A stretch of 64,000 nt of DNA from Molossus alvarezi (taxonomy: Eukaryota; Chordata; Mammalia; Chiroptera; Molossidae), in assembly GCA_037176705.1 (NCBI GenBank), contig CM073886.1, positions 17,196,501 through 17,260,500 on the forward strand, read 5' to 3'. The translations under genes were made by a program, and so were the position numbers. The notes beneath the pieces are model-generated. The model had not been told where the DNA came from. It saw only the letters and a program-made list of their open reading frames with translations, and made no database searches. Positions 1 through 13,856 of the stretch are shown here, piece by piece; positions within the stretch are counted from its first letter, which is position 1; every line of letters begins with the position of its first letter.

Positions 1-117
1 CACACCCCCTTCTCTCCACAGTGTCTGGCCCATTATAAGTACACAATACATGCTTTACAATCACAACGAACGCCATCTTTCTAAGAGTGCAACCACCAGT
101 TTCACAGATGGTCTTAC

Positions 118-294
118 CTGGGGTCCTGAATAGGGGAACCTCTCAGTCTTGGGGATAGATCCTGGAGAACAGGCTGCCCCGGAAGTCCCAGTACTAGGAG
201 GCCACTGGTTGTCACTATTGCTGTAGCGATTCTTGATCTTCACATAACTTTTAGTTTGTTTGCGAACTGAGCTTTTACGTGCATTATCTGAATC
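118..294 (-). CDS. ANKS3: ANKS3 coding exon 9 (last in the window)
   Basis: Encodes [20 protein letters not shown] through RFPYSGPQ, 59 codons between acceptor gccacag and donor gtaaga. In human the next exon begins the SAM domain (DLAALLEQIG); that exon lies outside the window. Confidence 0.93.
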
Positions 295-3200
295 CTGTGG
301 CAAGAGGTGTGTGTTTAAAGTAACATTGAAAGACTAACGATCAGGGAAATACAAATTAAAACCACAATGAGATATCACCTCACACCTGTCAGATGGCTAT
401 CATCAGAAATTAACAAGCAACAAGTGTTGGTGAAGATGTGGACAAAAGGGAACCCTCACACACTGTCAGTGGGATTGTAAATTGGTGCAGCCACTGTGGA
501 AAACAGTAGGGAGATTCCTGGTAAAATTAAAAGTATCACTGCCACATGATCCAGCAATTCCACATTCTGAAGAAGAAAACACTTATTCGAAGATATATGC
601 ACCCCTATGTTCAAAAGATGAATGGATAAAGAAGATATGACACATAATAATGGAATATTTCTCAGCTATAAAAAAATAAAATCTTATATTTTTAACAACA
701 TGGGTGGCCCTAGATGGTATTATGTTAAGTGAAATAAGTCAGACAAAGAAATACCATATGATTTCACTTAATATATAACTCCAAAAAAATAAAACAGAAA
801 CAGATCTATAGATATAGAGAACAAGCTAATGATTGCCAAAGGGGAGAGGGGTGGAGGAACAGGAATAAAAGAAAGTTTAGAGGGCCCTGGCCAGTTTGGT
901 TCAGTGGTAAAGCATTGGCCCGTGGACCAAAGAGTCACTGGTTTGACTCCAGTCAAGGGCACGTACCTCGGTTGCGGGTCGGCCCCGGCCCTGGTTGGGG
1001 TTGTGCGAGAGGCAACCAGTCGATGTATCCTTCTTATATTGATATTTCTCTCTCTCTCTCTCTCTCCTTCTCTATCTGAAATAAAAAAATTCCTTGAGTG
1101 AGAATTTTAAAAAAAAGTATAGAGGAAGAGTGCATGAGCTTTGGGGTCAGTTCTTACTAAGTAGTTATGAAAGCTTGGCTAAATCCCTTACAAAAAAACA
1201 GAACCAAAAACCAACACCCACAACAGAATAGCTCAAAAAATAAAGTAACACTGAAAGTCTTGCAGCTGACGTGGCTGTGTCCAAACTGCTCTCTGCCCCA
1301 TGACTCCAGCTTCTACTCTCAATCTGTGCCACTTCCCTCACAGCATGGGTAAGATTTGAACTCCCCACCTGCCACAGAGAGGCTTCTTCCGAGATAACCT
1401 AAACCCAGGCGATTCTCCTAGAGGGTGGCCCCAAACCTTGTATGTCCTAGCACATCACAGACATGCATTAAGTCCTTGTTATGAGACTCATCCATCTCAA
1501 ATGAACTGTTAGCGTCCCCCATGACACCAAGAAAGGGGAGGGAGATGAGAGAGAAGAAATAAGAAGCCTCACCTCATTGCTCTCCAAAGAGGCCTCACTG
1601 CTAACTCCCGGGGCTCTTGCCAGGCCCTCGCTGCTGCTGCTGCTCCGCACAGCCCCAAGGTGGGCACTGAAGGCCTGCTCTTCTGACGGTGAAGACAAGG
1701 ATGCCTGACTACAGGTCTCATGCGCAGTGACTCCCCAGAGCTTGAGCTGTTTCATGCACAGCACTCATCAACCCCTCAGATAGTTTACTGTGTTCTGTTT
1801 CGTGCTGACTGCCTGGCCTGAGTCCTCCCCTCCCCTCTACACACACAGGCAGGGTTTCTGTCTGTTCTGTTCACTAGTAAATCCAAGCATTTAAAACAAT
1901 GCCTGGCACACAGGGCACTCAGTGAACAGCTGCTGAATGAATGATACATGTATTATAGCAAAGCCATTTCCCCAAGGGCTCACCAATCAAGAAGCTAAAC
2001 CTGTCTAGAACAACTCCCTCAGATCCTGGAGACATAGGCTGGAAGCTGCTTCTCCCCTGTGCCATGCCAGACTTGTTGACTCTCCTCAAAAGAGCCAGGG
2101 CCTTCTATGTCTTTCACCCTCTAGTTCACTGGGTAGACTCAACACAGCACCTAAGCCCTAGCAGGTTGGATGGTGGTGGCACACATACCCCGGCTGCTGC
2201 TGCTGCTGCTTTCCACGTCCCGGTCATTGATGGGGGAGGTGACATCCCTGTAGCAGAGGCCTCCTCCTTCTAGGGGATTTTCATCACTGCTGTTGAAGGT
2301 GACATAGCCCCGTGGAGGCACCTGCTCTGTGGACAGAATGGGGCACATAAACCCACATGAACACAAAAATGGAAGACAAGTTCCTCCTTTCAAATGTGAC
2401 CATCTTCTCAGAGGGACCTTGGTGTGAGGGAAGACTCTATAATTTAGGCAGGCAGGAAGGAAAATTGTATCTTCCTAGCCATGATCTCATCCACTCACCA
2501 CAGTAACCTGGACATACTGTTAGGTGCAGTTTACAGGTAAGGAGACAGACTCTGAGGGGCTGAGAGACCAATCTTGTCTCCCAGGGCAAGTGCATGGAAT
2601 CAAAGCACCTGGTGCAGCCAGGTGCCCTCTCCCACACCACGCTGTTTCTTTTTCAAATGCAAAAAGTAGGAAATGGCCATCAGGGGGGTTGACATCCACC
2701 ACAACAAAGACAGAAAGGTTCAGCACAAGGAGCCCAAGAGCCAGGACATCTACCTAAGGCTGTTGGTCAAGCTCCACAAGTTTCTGGCCAGAAGAATCAA
2801 CTCCAGCTTCAATCAAGTGGTGCTGAAGAGGTTGTTCATGAGTCACACCAACAGCTGACTGTCCCTTTCCCAGATGGTCCAGAAGATGAAGCTTCCTGGC
2901 CAGGAGGGCAAAAGTGCTATGGATGTAGGAACTATAACCAGTGACAGGATGTCCAGGAGGTGCCTAGACTGAAGGTGTACGAACTTGGTGTGAGCAGCAG
3001 TGCCTGGAGCCGCATTCTCAAGGCCAGGAGCAAGATCCTCACCTCTGACCAGCTGGCCCTGGACTTGCCCAAGGGCTGTGGCACTGTTTTTGCTTTCTAG
3101 TCCTTGCAAGGGCTGAGAGGTGTACAGGCATTTTGGCAAGGCCCCAGAATCCCTCACAGCCACACCAAACCCTACGTATGATCAAGGGCCAGAAGTCTGA

Positions 3201-6200
3201 AAGCACAAAGAAACTGACGGGCTAGAAGCAGCTACAAAAATCTAACCCCAGATCCTACCTTGTCATGAAAAAAAAGGAGAGAGAGTGTAGGGCCTGGCCG
3301 GTATGGCTCACTGGTTGAGCGTCGACTCATGCACCAAGAGGTCGCCAGTTTGATTCCCGGTCAGGGCCCAGGTTGTGGGCCTGATCCTCAGTGGAGAGCA
3401 TGCAGGAGGCGGCCAACTGATGTTCTCTCTCATTGATGTTTCTATCTCTCTCCCCCTCCCTTCCTCTCTCTCTAAAATCAATAAAGAAAAAATATCAAAA
3501 AACCCTGGCTGGTTTGGCTCAGCGGTTAGAGCGTCGGCCTGTGGTCCAGTTCCCGCTAAGGGCACGTACCTCGGCTGCAGTTTGTCCTCAGCCCTGGTTG
3601 GGTTGTGTGGGTGGCAGCCACTCAACGTGTCCCTTTCATGTCGATGTTTCTCTCTCTCTCTCTCTCTCCCTCCCACTCTATCTGAACAAAATATGGAAAA
3701 ATGTCCTCGGGTGAGGATAAAAAAAAAGAGAGAGAGAGAGAGAAAGTAGGAAAAACGGTACCACTAGGTGTCCCTTTCAGCTGGAAGCATCTAATCTCAC
3801 ACACCAGCCTTTATGGTCCCTGGGACTTTTCAACACAGGCATCGAAAGGTTTCTTCTACGGGTCAGTCAACCCCAGGCAAAAAGAGATCTGGCTAAGCAG
3901 GAAGGATGGAGGCCCTGGGCTAAAAATTAACTATGGTAACACCAAATTATACAACCTTTGAACATATCTGCCTGCAAGAAAACAAGGAAAAAAGGCAGAA
4001 CACAAACCAGAGAGATCCATTCCCATTCTACCCCTGCCTCTTCCCCATAGAAAGTACATTTATTTACATAAAACAGACTGGCTGATAAAGCTATGTCTAA
4101 CTTATTTTCTTTTTCATACCTTTCTGTAGTTAGCAAGGCTTTTTACAATCTGCACATTTATCATTTTTAAATGTTTTTAAATTGTTGGCAAAGAATATAT
4201 GTACCTATAGAAAATTTAAATATCACAAGGTGTGAGAAAAAAAAAAAAAAAAAACTCTCCTGAAATGCCACAACCAAGAGTCAACTACCATCATGACTTT
4301 GGTGAACGTTCTTCTAGCCTTCTCTGTGGGTGCATAAAAGAATAGCATATAAGTGGGCTTCAGCCCTAGATTATTTTGGTAACTCGAAGGAATTCCATTT
4401 AATAAAAGCATTTGTTGAATGGCTACACCCCACCTCTAGGGTAAGGCCCATCCTTCCTATGCCCTTACCATATCTCAGGGTGAAACAGGTAGTATGGACT
4501 CCTCAGAAAGGAACAGACTCTGCCACCCAAAACTAAAATAATTTTGCCAAATGTCCCAGAGCTATGTGCTTATAAGCACCTGAGACAGGAAGGATATGAG
4601 CCCTGCCCTCACCTTGCAGCAGGAGCTTCCCAGCAGCTGGGGGAGGGCCTTTCCCAGTGGCCCTGTCAACCCAATCCTCAAGGACAACAGGAGAAAGTAG
4701 GCCTCCAGTTCCCAAACCAGGTCTCCTTCCACAGGTCTTAGAAGAAAATCAAATTACTCACATACTCTTGACTTAAATATGATCTCCTCTGACTGGGAAA
4801 ATTGGTGTCTTACAAGCCCAGGCTTCAGAGGGGTGTGTGTTTGTGAGAACCTATCTACCCAGCCCACTAGACCAGCACCTCAGCCTGACCACTGATGGAT
4901 GACAGACATCAAAGGAAGATGTAACTTGTATGTAAGTCTCATCACTTGGTCAGTCCAGTGAGCATAAAACCCAATTTGCCCCAATAATTATTGGCATCTT
5001 CTGTACTTCCCAAAAGCATTGCACTCAGGAGCTGACAATTTGATAATAAACTCAGGGGATCTGGAAACTTGGGATCTAGGATTATAGCCCACCAAGTACA
5101 TAATGCAACAATTTTCAGAAGGGTCTGAGCATCAAATCCATCACTTAGAGAAAAGAACAAGAGCAGAGTCATTCCTTGGTCTGTCCCAGAGGCATATCCA
5201 TCTCAAGCTGGCAAATGTATTATCATACCAGGTAATGTGGCCAGAGACAGAAAGTGGGGCTCAAACATCACATTTTTCTACACTAGCTAACCTACTACGT
5301 GATGATTGAAATCTGAGCATAGCTACATTTCTGCTGCTGTTATTTGTACTTTTAACCAATGAAAAGAAAACTCAAAGGATGAACACAAACCCAAGAGCTA
5401 GCCACTAATATATTTCTATTACTCTCATCAATTTTGAGTCTTTGAGCTGTTGCTCCCACCCAGTGGTCCATATTTCAGGAACCTGAGAGTTGTTCCTTCT
5501 CATCCAGACAGATCCTTGAACACACTATTAAAAAGCCATCGGGAAATGTGGAATACTCACCATAGCAAGACGGCTGGGTCTTGTCTCCAAGTCCAAAAGC
5601 TGTGATCCTGGCCAAGGCCCGAGGCCCCTCATGGATGCTGAGGCCCTTTTTCCGACAGGGCCTCTGTCTCTGAGGAACAGGGCAGGATTCATCCGAAGAG
5701 CTCAGATCTTCGTATTTTTCTGTGGGTCAAACACGAAAATTAAGACAATTTGTCCAGCCCTGGCTTGTGTGGCTCACTTGGTTGAGCATCGTCCAGTGTA
5801 CTGAAAGGTTTCCAGTTCAATTCCCAGTCAGGGCACATGCCCAAGTTGTGGATTTGATCCCCGGTTGGGGTGCATGCAGGAGGCAGGTGATGGATGTTTC
5901 TTTCTCACATCGATGTTTCTCTCTCTCTCTAAAATCAATAAAAATATTTTTTTAAAAAATTTGTCCAGTGAGGGACTAATTTACTAATCCTCATAGTAAA
6001 CTAAAAGACAATTACCATAATTGGTTTTCTAAAATCAAGAGGAAACGTTTCCCAGGATGTCATGTGTAAGAAATGCCATAATGGGATTTACAGTCAAGAT
6101 GGTAGAGTAGAATACTGAATGTTAACTATAATTGAAAAAAAATTTTAAATGTTTAAAAAGGTAATTTTTTTAAATGCCATAATGGGCTGGTCCACTGGCT

Positions 6201-9200
6201 CAGACAGACTATGGGGACATCTGGGGGAATAACAAGCTTGCTGAGTATGAGCTGAACTGAAAAAGTCTGTCACAATGGGGAAGTCTAGCCCGCTGATGTG
6301 GTTCAATGGTTGAGCGCTGACCCATGCAAGAGGTCCCCAGTTTGATTCCTTCCAGTCAGAGTACACGCCCAAGTTGTGGGCTCAACCTCCCAGTAGGGGA
6401 CATGCAGGAGGCACCTAATAGATGTTGATGTTTCTCTCTCATTGATGTTTCTCTCTCTTCTTCTCTCTCTAAAATCAATAAAAACATATGTTTAAAAAAT
6501 GGTAAAGTCTAATTCTTATTTCTTATTCCTCTCATTGTCTGGGTTTGAAGAATTTTTTATAGCAAACGTATTTTTTACAATTGGAAATAAATTCTGTTCT
6601 TAGTTGAACAGATAAATAATATCTATTCATAAACAAATGGCAGCACCATTCAGACTTCTTAGCAATTTTATTTTTTGTTAATCCTCACTCAAGGATTTTT
6701 TTCATTGATTTTTAGAAATAGTGGGAGGGAGGGAGGGAGGGAGAGAGAGGGAAGGGGGAGAGAGAAACATAGATGTGAAAGAGACACATGGACTGCTTGC
6801 CTCCCACACAATCCTGGCCAGGGCCAGGAATCAAACCCAACCCAGGTACGTGCCCTTACCCAGGAATCGAACCAGAGACCCTTTGGTCCATGGGCTGATG
6901 CTCTAACTGCTGAGCCAAACCGGCCAGGGCCTTAGCAATTTTATATTCTCAACCTGAATAACTTCTTGGGAAACAAGTACCGCATGAGGCTCTGTGTGCT
7001 GTTTTAAGAAGTATTTCAAATCACCATCTATCTGAGCTTAAATGCTCAGCGTACCCCATTAGTGTTTTATGGCTTTTCATAGTTTCCTATATTTCACCAT
7101 ATCTAGAAGACAATTTTCAGATATATATGGTATCAGGCTCCCATCTGATATGATCTCATTTTGGAGTTGATAAGCTAGGGTGAGACATGGAGAAGTCCCT
7201 CATTACCACTGTACTCTGTGTGAGCTGGTGTTTATTACAAGACAATCCTGAGGCCAGGAAGGGAGCTGGACAGAATCAGACTCTGGAAAGGAAGCAGGCT
7301 CACTCAGATATGAATTGAGAGTTCAACTCTCAGGGACTGGCTGGCAAGTCAGGGAGTTATTGACCCAGGTTCCAAATGCGGGCCAGTGACTAAGTGAGCC
7401 ACTCCCTCCTTTCCCTATTCAACTCACTCCCATCAGCTCCAGGATCTATGTCACCAGGAGACCATGGTCCCATCCAACAGAAGACAGAGTCATAAAAAAA
7501 TAAATGTAAAAGGGGGAGGAACCAAGGAAAAGGGAGCTCTGTGAATCTGAACCTCCCAACATGTCCTCTCAAACCTGCACAAGTCAGCAGGAACCACAGA
7601 GAGAATCTCACAAGTCCCACACCTTCAACATGACCTAGATAGCAGAGAGCACCACAAACTTCAAAGTTCCTGCTCCTATGAGCAACAGACAAATGCCCCT
7701 CTCCAGCAAAGAAATAGCTGATTTGCTCACTTCTATTCTCTGTGGGAAACAAAGCAGGTCTAGGAAAAAATCACACAAAGGAGAGGCGAGGGGAAAGAAG
7801 TGCTAATGTTATTCCCAGAAAGACAAAGTCCATTCTATGGACAAAAATACTGAAAAAGAATCCTGGTGGAGTGGAGCATGACCACAGGGAAGTGAGTTAA
7901 GAATGCACATGGAGCTCGGCCAGTGTGGCTCAGTGGATTGAGCATCGTCCCATGGACTGAGTGGTCCCAGTAAGATTCCCGGTCAGGGAATCGAGTCCGA
8001 GTTGCGCGCTCGATTCCCAGTAGGGGGTGTGCAGGAGACAGCCAATCGATGTTTCTGTCTCACATCAATGTTTCCATCTCTCTTTCTCCAAAAAATTCAA
8101 TAAAACATAACAACAATGCTCTGGCCGGTTTGGCTCAGCGGTTAGAGCGTCGGCCTGGGGTCCAGAGAGACCCGGGTTCAGTTCCCGCTAAGGGCGCGTG
8201 CCTTGGTTGCAGTTTGTCCCTGGCCCTGGTTGGTCATGCGGGTGGCAGCCACTCGATGTGTCCCTTTCATGTCGATGTTTCTCTCTCTCTCTCTCTCCCT
8301 CCTACTCTATCTGAACAAAAAATGAAAAATGTCTTCGGGTGAGGATAAAAAAACAAACAAAAAACCCCCCCAAAAAAACATAACAACAACAAAAAAATGC
8401 ACATGGGACCCAAGGGAACAGTCAGAGGAGCAACAGTCCTCCCAGGCAGAGACACCTTCTGGAAACTGGGCAGTAAAGAGAAAAAGCAAATGGGAATTTC
8501 AGGATCTAGCAAGACAAAATCATATCAGTGGACACACAATGCTTGGCCTAACTACATCCCTCTCTAAAAAAAAAGGCCGCCCGGTAAGAAGACTGCCCTT
8601 GGCACTGGGAGAAGGGAGCTCCTGGACCAGGGCTCTCGCACTAGCAGGCCACCAGACCCTGTCTGTGAGATGCAGAAGCACCAGCGATCTTCCCCTCACA
8701 CGAATACCTCAGGGAGCACATAAAAAACGGGAATCAAACACCCAGCAAGTGAAAACATTCATTCTCTCCAAAATTCAATCAAGAGGAGTAAACAGAAAAA
8801 GATGTGATCCAATACTCTGAACTACAGATCCTTCAACAACATGAGGACAGGAAAAAGCACCCTGAATCAGAAATTCAAAACTGAGAATGAAAAGACACAC
8901 ATACATACACATAAGGAATAGCGAGAAAACTGGCTGAACTTAGGGGAAAAAATAGAAAAAAAAGGTCAAAATTAAAATATAAAGACTATCTTACCAGGTA
9001 CCCAAACCCAAGGAAGAACAGATTTGAAATGGAAGCTGAACCATAAGTGTTGAAGAAAAGTACGAAAACCACCAAAGAATGAATGAGATCGTGAAAGAAG
9101 TAAAAAAGGGTCAGAGAAATATGAAGATGGAAGCCAGCAAAATGAAATGACAAGGGAAAATAACCACTGAAACAGAAGAAACTTTTTAAAAGGAAAAAGA

Positions 9201-10874
9201 GAAGAAAAAAAAACCACACCTATTTTCAGGCCTCTATGTCAATAAGCTTAAAATCCTGGATGAAATAATTTTCTAGGAAAATACAGTTAACCAAAATTGA
9301 CCCAGTGAAATTAGAAAGCGTAAGCATATCAACTTCTATAGAAGAAATACAAAATCTTATCAAGGAGCCACCCCACAAAAAAGACCAGGCCCAGATGGTT
9401 TCACAGGAGAATCCAACCAAACCTTCATGGGGCACCAATGCCACAAAAATTATTCTGGAGCACAAAAATGGAAGGAAAACTTCCAGATTTTTTTTTTTTT
9501 TTGTACAGATAGAGTGGGAGGGAGAGAGAGGAAGAGAGAGAGAGAGAGAAACATCGACGTGAAAGGGACACATCGAGTGGCTGCCACCCGCACGACCAAC
9601 CAGGGCCGGGGACAAACTGCAACCGAAGTACATGCCCTTAGCGGGAACCGAACCCGGGTCTCTCCGGACCGCAGGCCGACGCTCTAACCGCTGAACCAAA
9701 CCGGCCAGGGCCAGATTGTTTTTATGAAGCAAGTATAACACTGATACTTATACCTGGTGAAGAAAGAACAAAAGAAGAAAATCACAGACCAATATTATTT
9801 ATGAATGCAGAGCCATACAAAACACTAGATAAAACATTAGCAAACAGAATCCAGCACAATAGGAAAATAATACACCAAGTGGGATTTATGCCAAGAATGT
9901 AAAGTTGGTTCATTATTTAAATTTTTGTTGTTGTTAATCCTCAGCTGAGAATATTTTCCCATTGATTTTTAGATAGAGTGGAAGGAAGGGGAGAGACAAA
10001 GAAACATCAATGTGAGAGAGGCACATGGATTGGTTGCCTCCCGCATGACCCCAACCAGGGCAGGGAATCAAACCCACAACCCAGGTACAGGCCCTTGACT
10101 GGGAATCAAACCTGAGAGCCTTCAGTCCATGGGCTGATGCTCTAACCACTGAGCAACCGGTCAGGGCTGAAGTTGGTCCATTATTAGGAAATTTATTAAT
10201 ATATCATGTTAAGAGCCTGGCTGGTATGACTCAGTGACTGAGTGTTGACCCACGCACCAAAAGGTTGCTGGTTCAATTCCCGGTCAGGGCACATGCCCAG
10301 GTTGTGGGTCCAATCCTCAGTGGGAGGCATGAGGAAGGCAGCCAATCAATGTTCTCTCTCATTGATGTTTCTCTCTCTCTCTCTCCCTCTCCCTTCCTCT
10401 CTTTCTAAAATCTATAAAGAAAAAAATTTTTTTTAAAAATATATCATGTTAAGAGATCTAAGAAGAAAATCCACAAACGTGTCCATAGATGTTGCAAAAC
10501 CTTTGACAAAATTAAACACTCATTCCTACAGAAAACACTCAACATAGGAAATGACAGAAACTTTTTTATTTTTTAATTTTTTTCCTTTATTGATTTTGAG
10601 AGATAGAGGAAGGGAGAGAGAAACATTGATGAGTGAGAACATTGACTGGGCACTTCCTGCATGTCCCCCCACTGGGGATTGGGCCTACAACCTAGGCATG
10701 TGCCCTGACTGTGAATCAAACCAGCAATCTCTTGGTGCATGGGTCTATGCTCAACCACTGAGCCACACCGGCCAGGCCAGAAACTTTCTTAATATGTTAA
10801 AATGTATTTACACCTAAAGGGGAGGAGAAATAGGGGACATCTGTATTACTGTCAACAATAAATGAATTTAGAAA

Positions 10875-10917
<43 letters not shown>

Positions 10918-13825
10918 ATATATCTGTATCTATCCCTGGCCAGTGTGGCTCAGTTGGTTGAGTGTTGTGCCATGCACCAAGGGGTCACCAGTTTGATTGT
11001 AGGTCAAAGCATATGCCTGGGTTGCAGGCTCAATTATCTATAGGGGGCACGCAGGAGACAGCCAACTGATGTTTCTCTCTGATGTTTCTTTCTCCCCCCC
11101 TTCCTGTCTAAAAACCAATAAAAACATATCTAAAAAGTATATATATATGCACACCTTACTCTTAAGTCAGCATCTTACTTAATGCGGCATTTCCGCTAAG
11201 GTCAGAACCCAGTGTCTCCACTATATTCAACGCCGTACTAGAAGTATTAGCCAATAAAACTAAACAAAAGAAATCAGAGATATAGCCCTGGCCGGTTTGG
11301 CTCGGTGGTTAGAGCGTCGGCCTGCGGTCCAGAGAGACCCAGGTTCGGTTTCCGCTAAGGGCGTGTACCTCGGTTGCAGTTTGTCCCCAGCCCTGGTTGG
11401 TTGTGCGGGTGGCGGCCACTGGATGTGTCCCTTTCATGTCGATGTTTCTCTCTCTCTCTCTCTCTCTCTCCCTTTTTTTCCCTCCCACTTTATCTGAACA
11501 AAAAGTGGAAAAATATCCTCAGGTGAGGATCAAAAAAAAAAGGGAAATCAGAGATATAAAAATCAGAAAGAAGTAGTAAATCTATATTTATTTGCAGATT
11601 ATATGGGAGTATACCTGGAAAACCCTGAAAAATCAGTAAATAAAACTAATTCAACCCTGGCCGGTTTGGCTCAGCAGTTAGAGTGTTGGCCTGCGGACCA
11701 GAGTCCTGGGATCGGTTCCTGCTAAGGGCAAGTACCTTGGTTGCAGTTCATCCCGACCCCAGTTGGGGTTGTGCGGGTGGCAACCAGTTGACGTGTCTCT
11801 CACACGTCGCTGTTTCTCTCTCTTTCTTCCTCCCTCTCTCCCTCCTGCTCTATCTGAAGATAAATGCAAAAACCTCCTCAGATGAGGATAAAAAAAAACA
11901 ACAACGAACTCAAACAATAAAAGAATTGAGTAAGGTAGCATAATATAAAATTGGTATATAGCCCTGGCTGGTTTTCTCAGTGGTTAGAGCGTCAGCCTGC
12001 AGACCAAAGAGTCCCGGGTTCGATTCCGACCAAGGGCAGATACCTTGGCTGTGGTTCATCCTCAGCCCCAGTTGGGATCATGTGGGTGGCAACCAATTGA
12101 TTTGTCTGTCTCTCTCACATCGATGTTTCTCTCTCTTTCACTCTCTCTCCCACTCTGTCTGAATATAAATATAAAAATAGCCCTGGCCAGTTTGGCTCAG
12201 CGGTTAGAGTGTCGGCCTGCGGTCCGGGGAGACCCGGGTTCGGTTCCCGCTAAGGGCACGTGCTTCGGTTGCAGTTTGTCCCCGGCCCTGGTTGGTTGTG
12301 TGGGTGGCAGCCACTCGATGTGTCCCTTTCATGTCGATGTTTCTCTCTCTCTCTCCCTTCCTCTCTCTCCCTCCCACTCTATCTGTACAAAAAATGGAAA
12401 AATATCCTTGGGTAAGGATAAAAAAAAAAAATCCTTGGGTGAGGATTAAAAAAATAAATAAATAAAACATAATTGGGCCCTGGCCGGTTTGGCTCAGTGG
12501 TTGGAGCGTTGGCCTGTGGACCAGAGAGTCCCAGGTTCGGTTCCCACTAGGGGCACGTACCAAAAAAACAAAAAAAAACAAAACCATAATTGGTATATAG
12601 CCCAGCCAGTGTGGCTCAGTGGATTGAGCATCGTCTCATGGACTGAGAGATCCTGGTTCGATTCCTGGTCAGGGCACATGCCTGGTTGTGGGCTCGATCC
12701 CCAGAAGGGGGCGTGCAAAAGGCAACCAATTGATGTTTCTCTCTCACATCGATGTTTCTATCTCTCCCTTCCTCTCTCTCTAAAAAATTAATCAAAAAAT
12801 TTTTAAAAAGAGCAAAACTCATATATAAACATCCATAGCCTTCATATTCACAGAAAATAAGCAGTTAGAGGAAATCATGGTAGTGAAACCACATTTACAA
12901 TAGCAACAAAGAAAATCAAGCACTTAGGAATACACTGAAGTTATATGCAAAACATATATGAGAAAAAATTTCAAACCTTCTTGTAAGATACAAAAGTATA
13001 CTTGAACAAAATCATGTTCCTTTTGTTAGATGGGAGAGCTCAAGGACATAAAGGGGTAGTTACTTTATAAATTCGCCACAATCTCAATATCAACATGCTG
13101 TTTTCAAGGAGCTAGGCAAACTGATGTTCAAGTTCACACACACACAGAAAAGCTATAGCTAGGGAAACACTGAAAAAGGAAAGCTACAGGGGAGACCAGC
13201 CCTACTAGATAGTAACACATATTACAAAACCCTCTAGAATTAAAGCAGGGTGGCTCTGGAGTGAATGGACAGAACAGGAAGTCCACAGCACAAATGGAAA
13301 TTTTGTATATCTGACAAAAACAGCCTCTCAGATTACTAAGTGGTCAAAGCCGAACTTTTAAATAAATGATGCTGCCCTGACTGGTTTGGCTCAGCAGTTA
13401 GAACGTCGGCCCGTGAACCAAAGAGTCCCAGATTCGGTTCCCACTAAGGGCACATACCTCAGTTGCAGTTTGTCTCTGCCCCAGTTGGGGTCGTCTGGGT
13501 GGTAACCACTCAATGTGTCTCTCTCCCCTCAATGTTTCTCTCTCTCTCTCTTCTCCCCTCTCCCTCCCGCTCTATCTGAAGATAAATACAAAAATGTCCT
13601 CAGGTAAGGATAAAAAAAATAGTAATAAATGATGCTAAGACAACTGGATAGCCATTTGGAAAAAACCATACCTCACACCATACATAAAAATCAAGTGTAA
13701 ATGGGTCAGAGATCTCAATGTTAAAAATGAAAACATGTCCTGCTAAGGGTGCATATCTCAGTTGCAGTTTGTCCCTTGCCCTGGTTGGTCATGCGGATGA
13801 CAGCCACTCAATGTGTCCCTTTCAC

Positions 13826-13856
<31 letters not shown>

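Noticed and set aside
884..960. tRNA-gene-like segments with A and B boxes at dozens of sites
   Set aside because: They are SINE heads with SINE bodies or A tails after them; no intact cloverleaf with an anticodon loop that I would call a tRNA gene.
2673..2858. Possible functional RPL18 gene
   Set aside because: No introns, internal stops and frame changes, A tail; processed pseudogene.
3308..3714. Many open frames with repeated peptides such as [21 protein letters not shown] or [21 protein letters not shown]
   Set aside because: They are translations of the VES SINE on one strand or the other and recur at every copy; not genes.
10876..10933. Repeat array that might suggest CRISPR-like spacing
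   Set aside because: Plain tetranucleotide microsatellite; no spacers and a mammalian genome.
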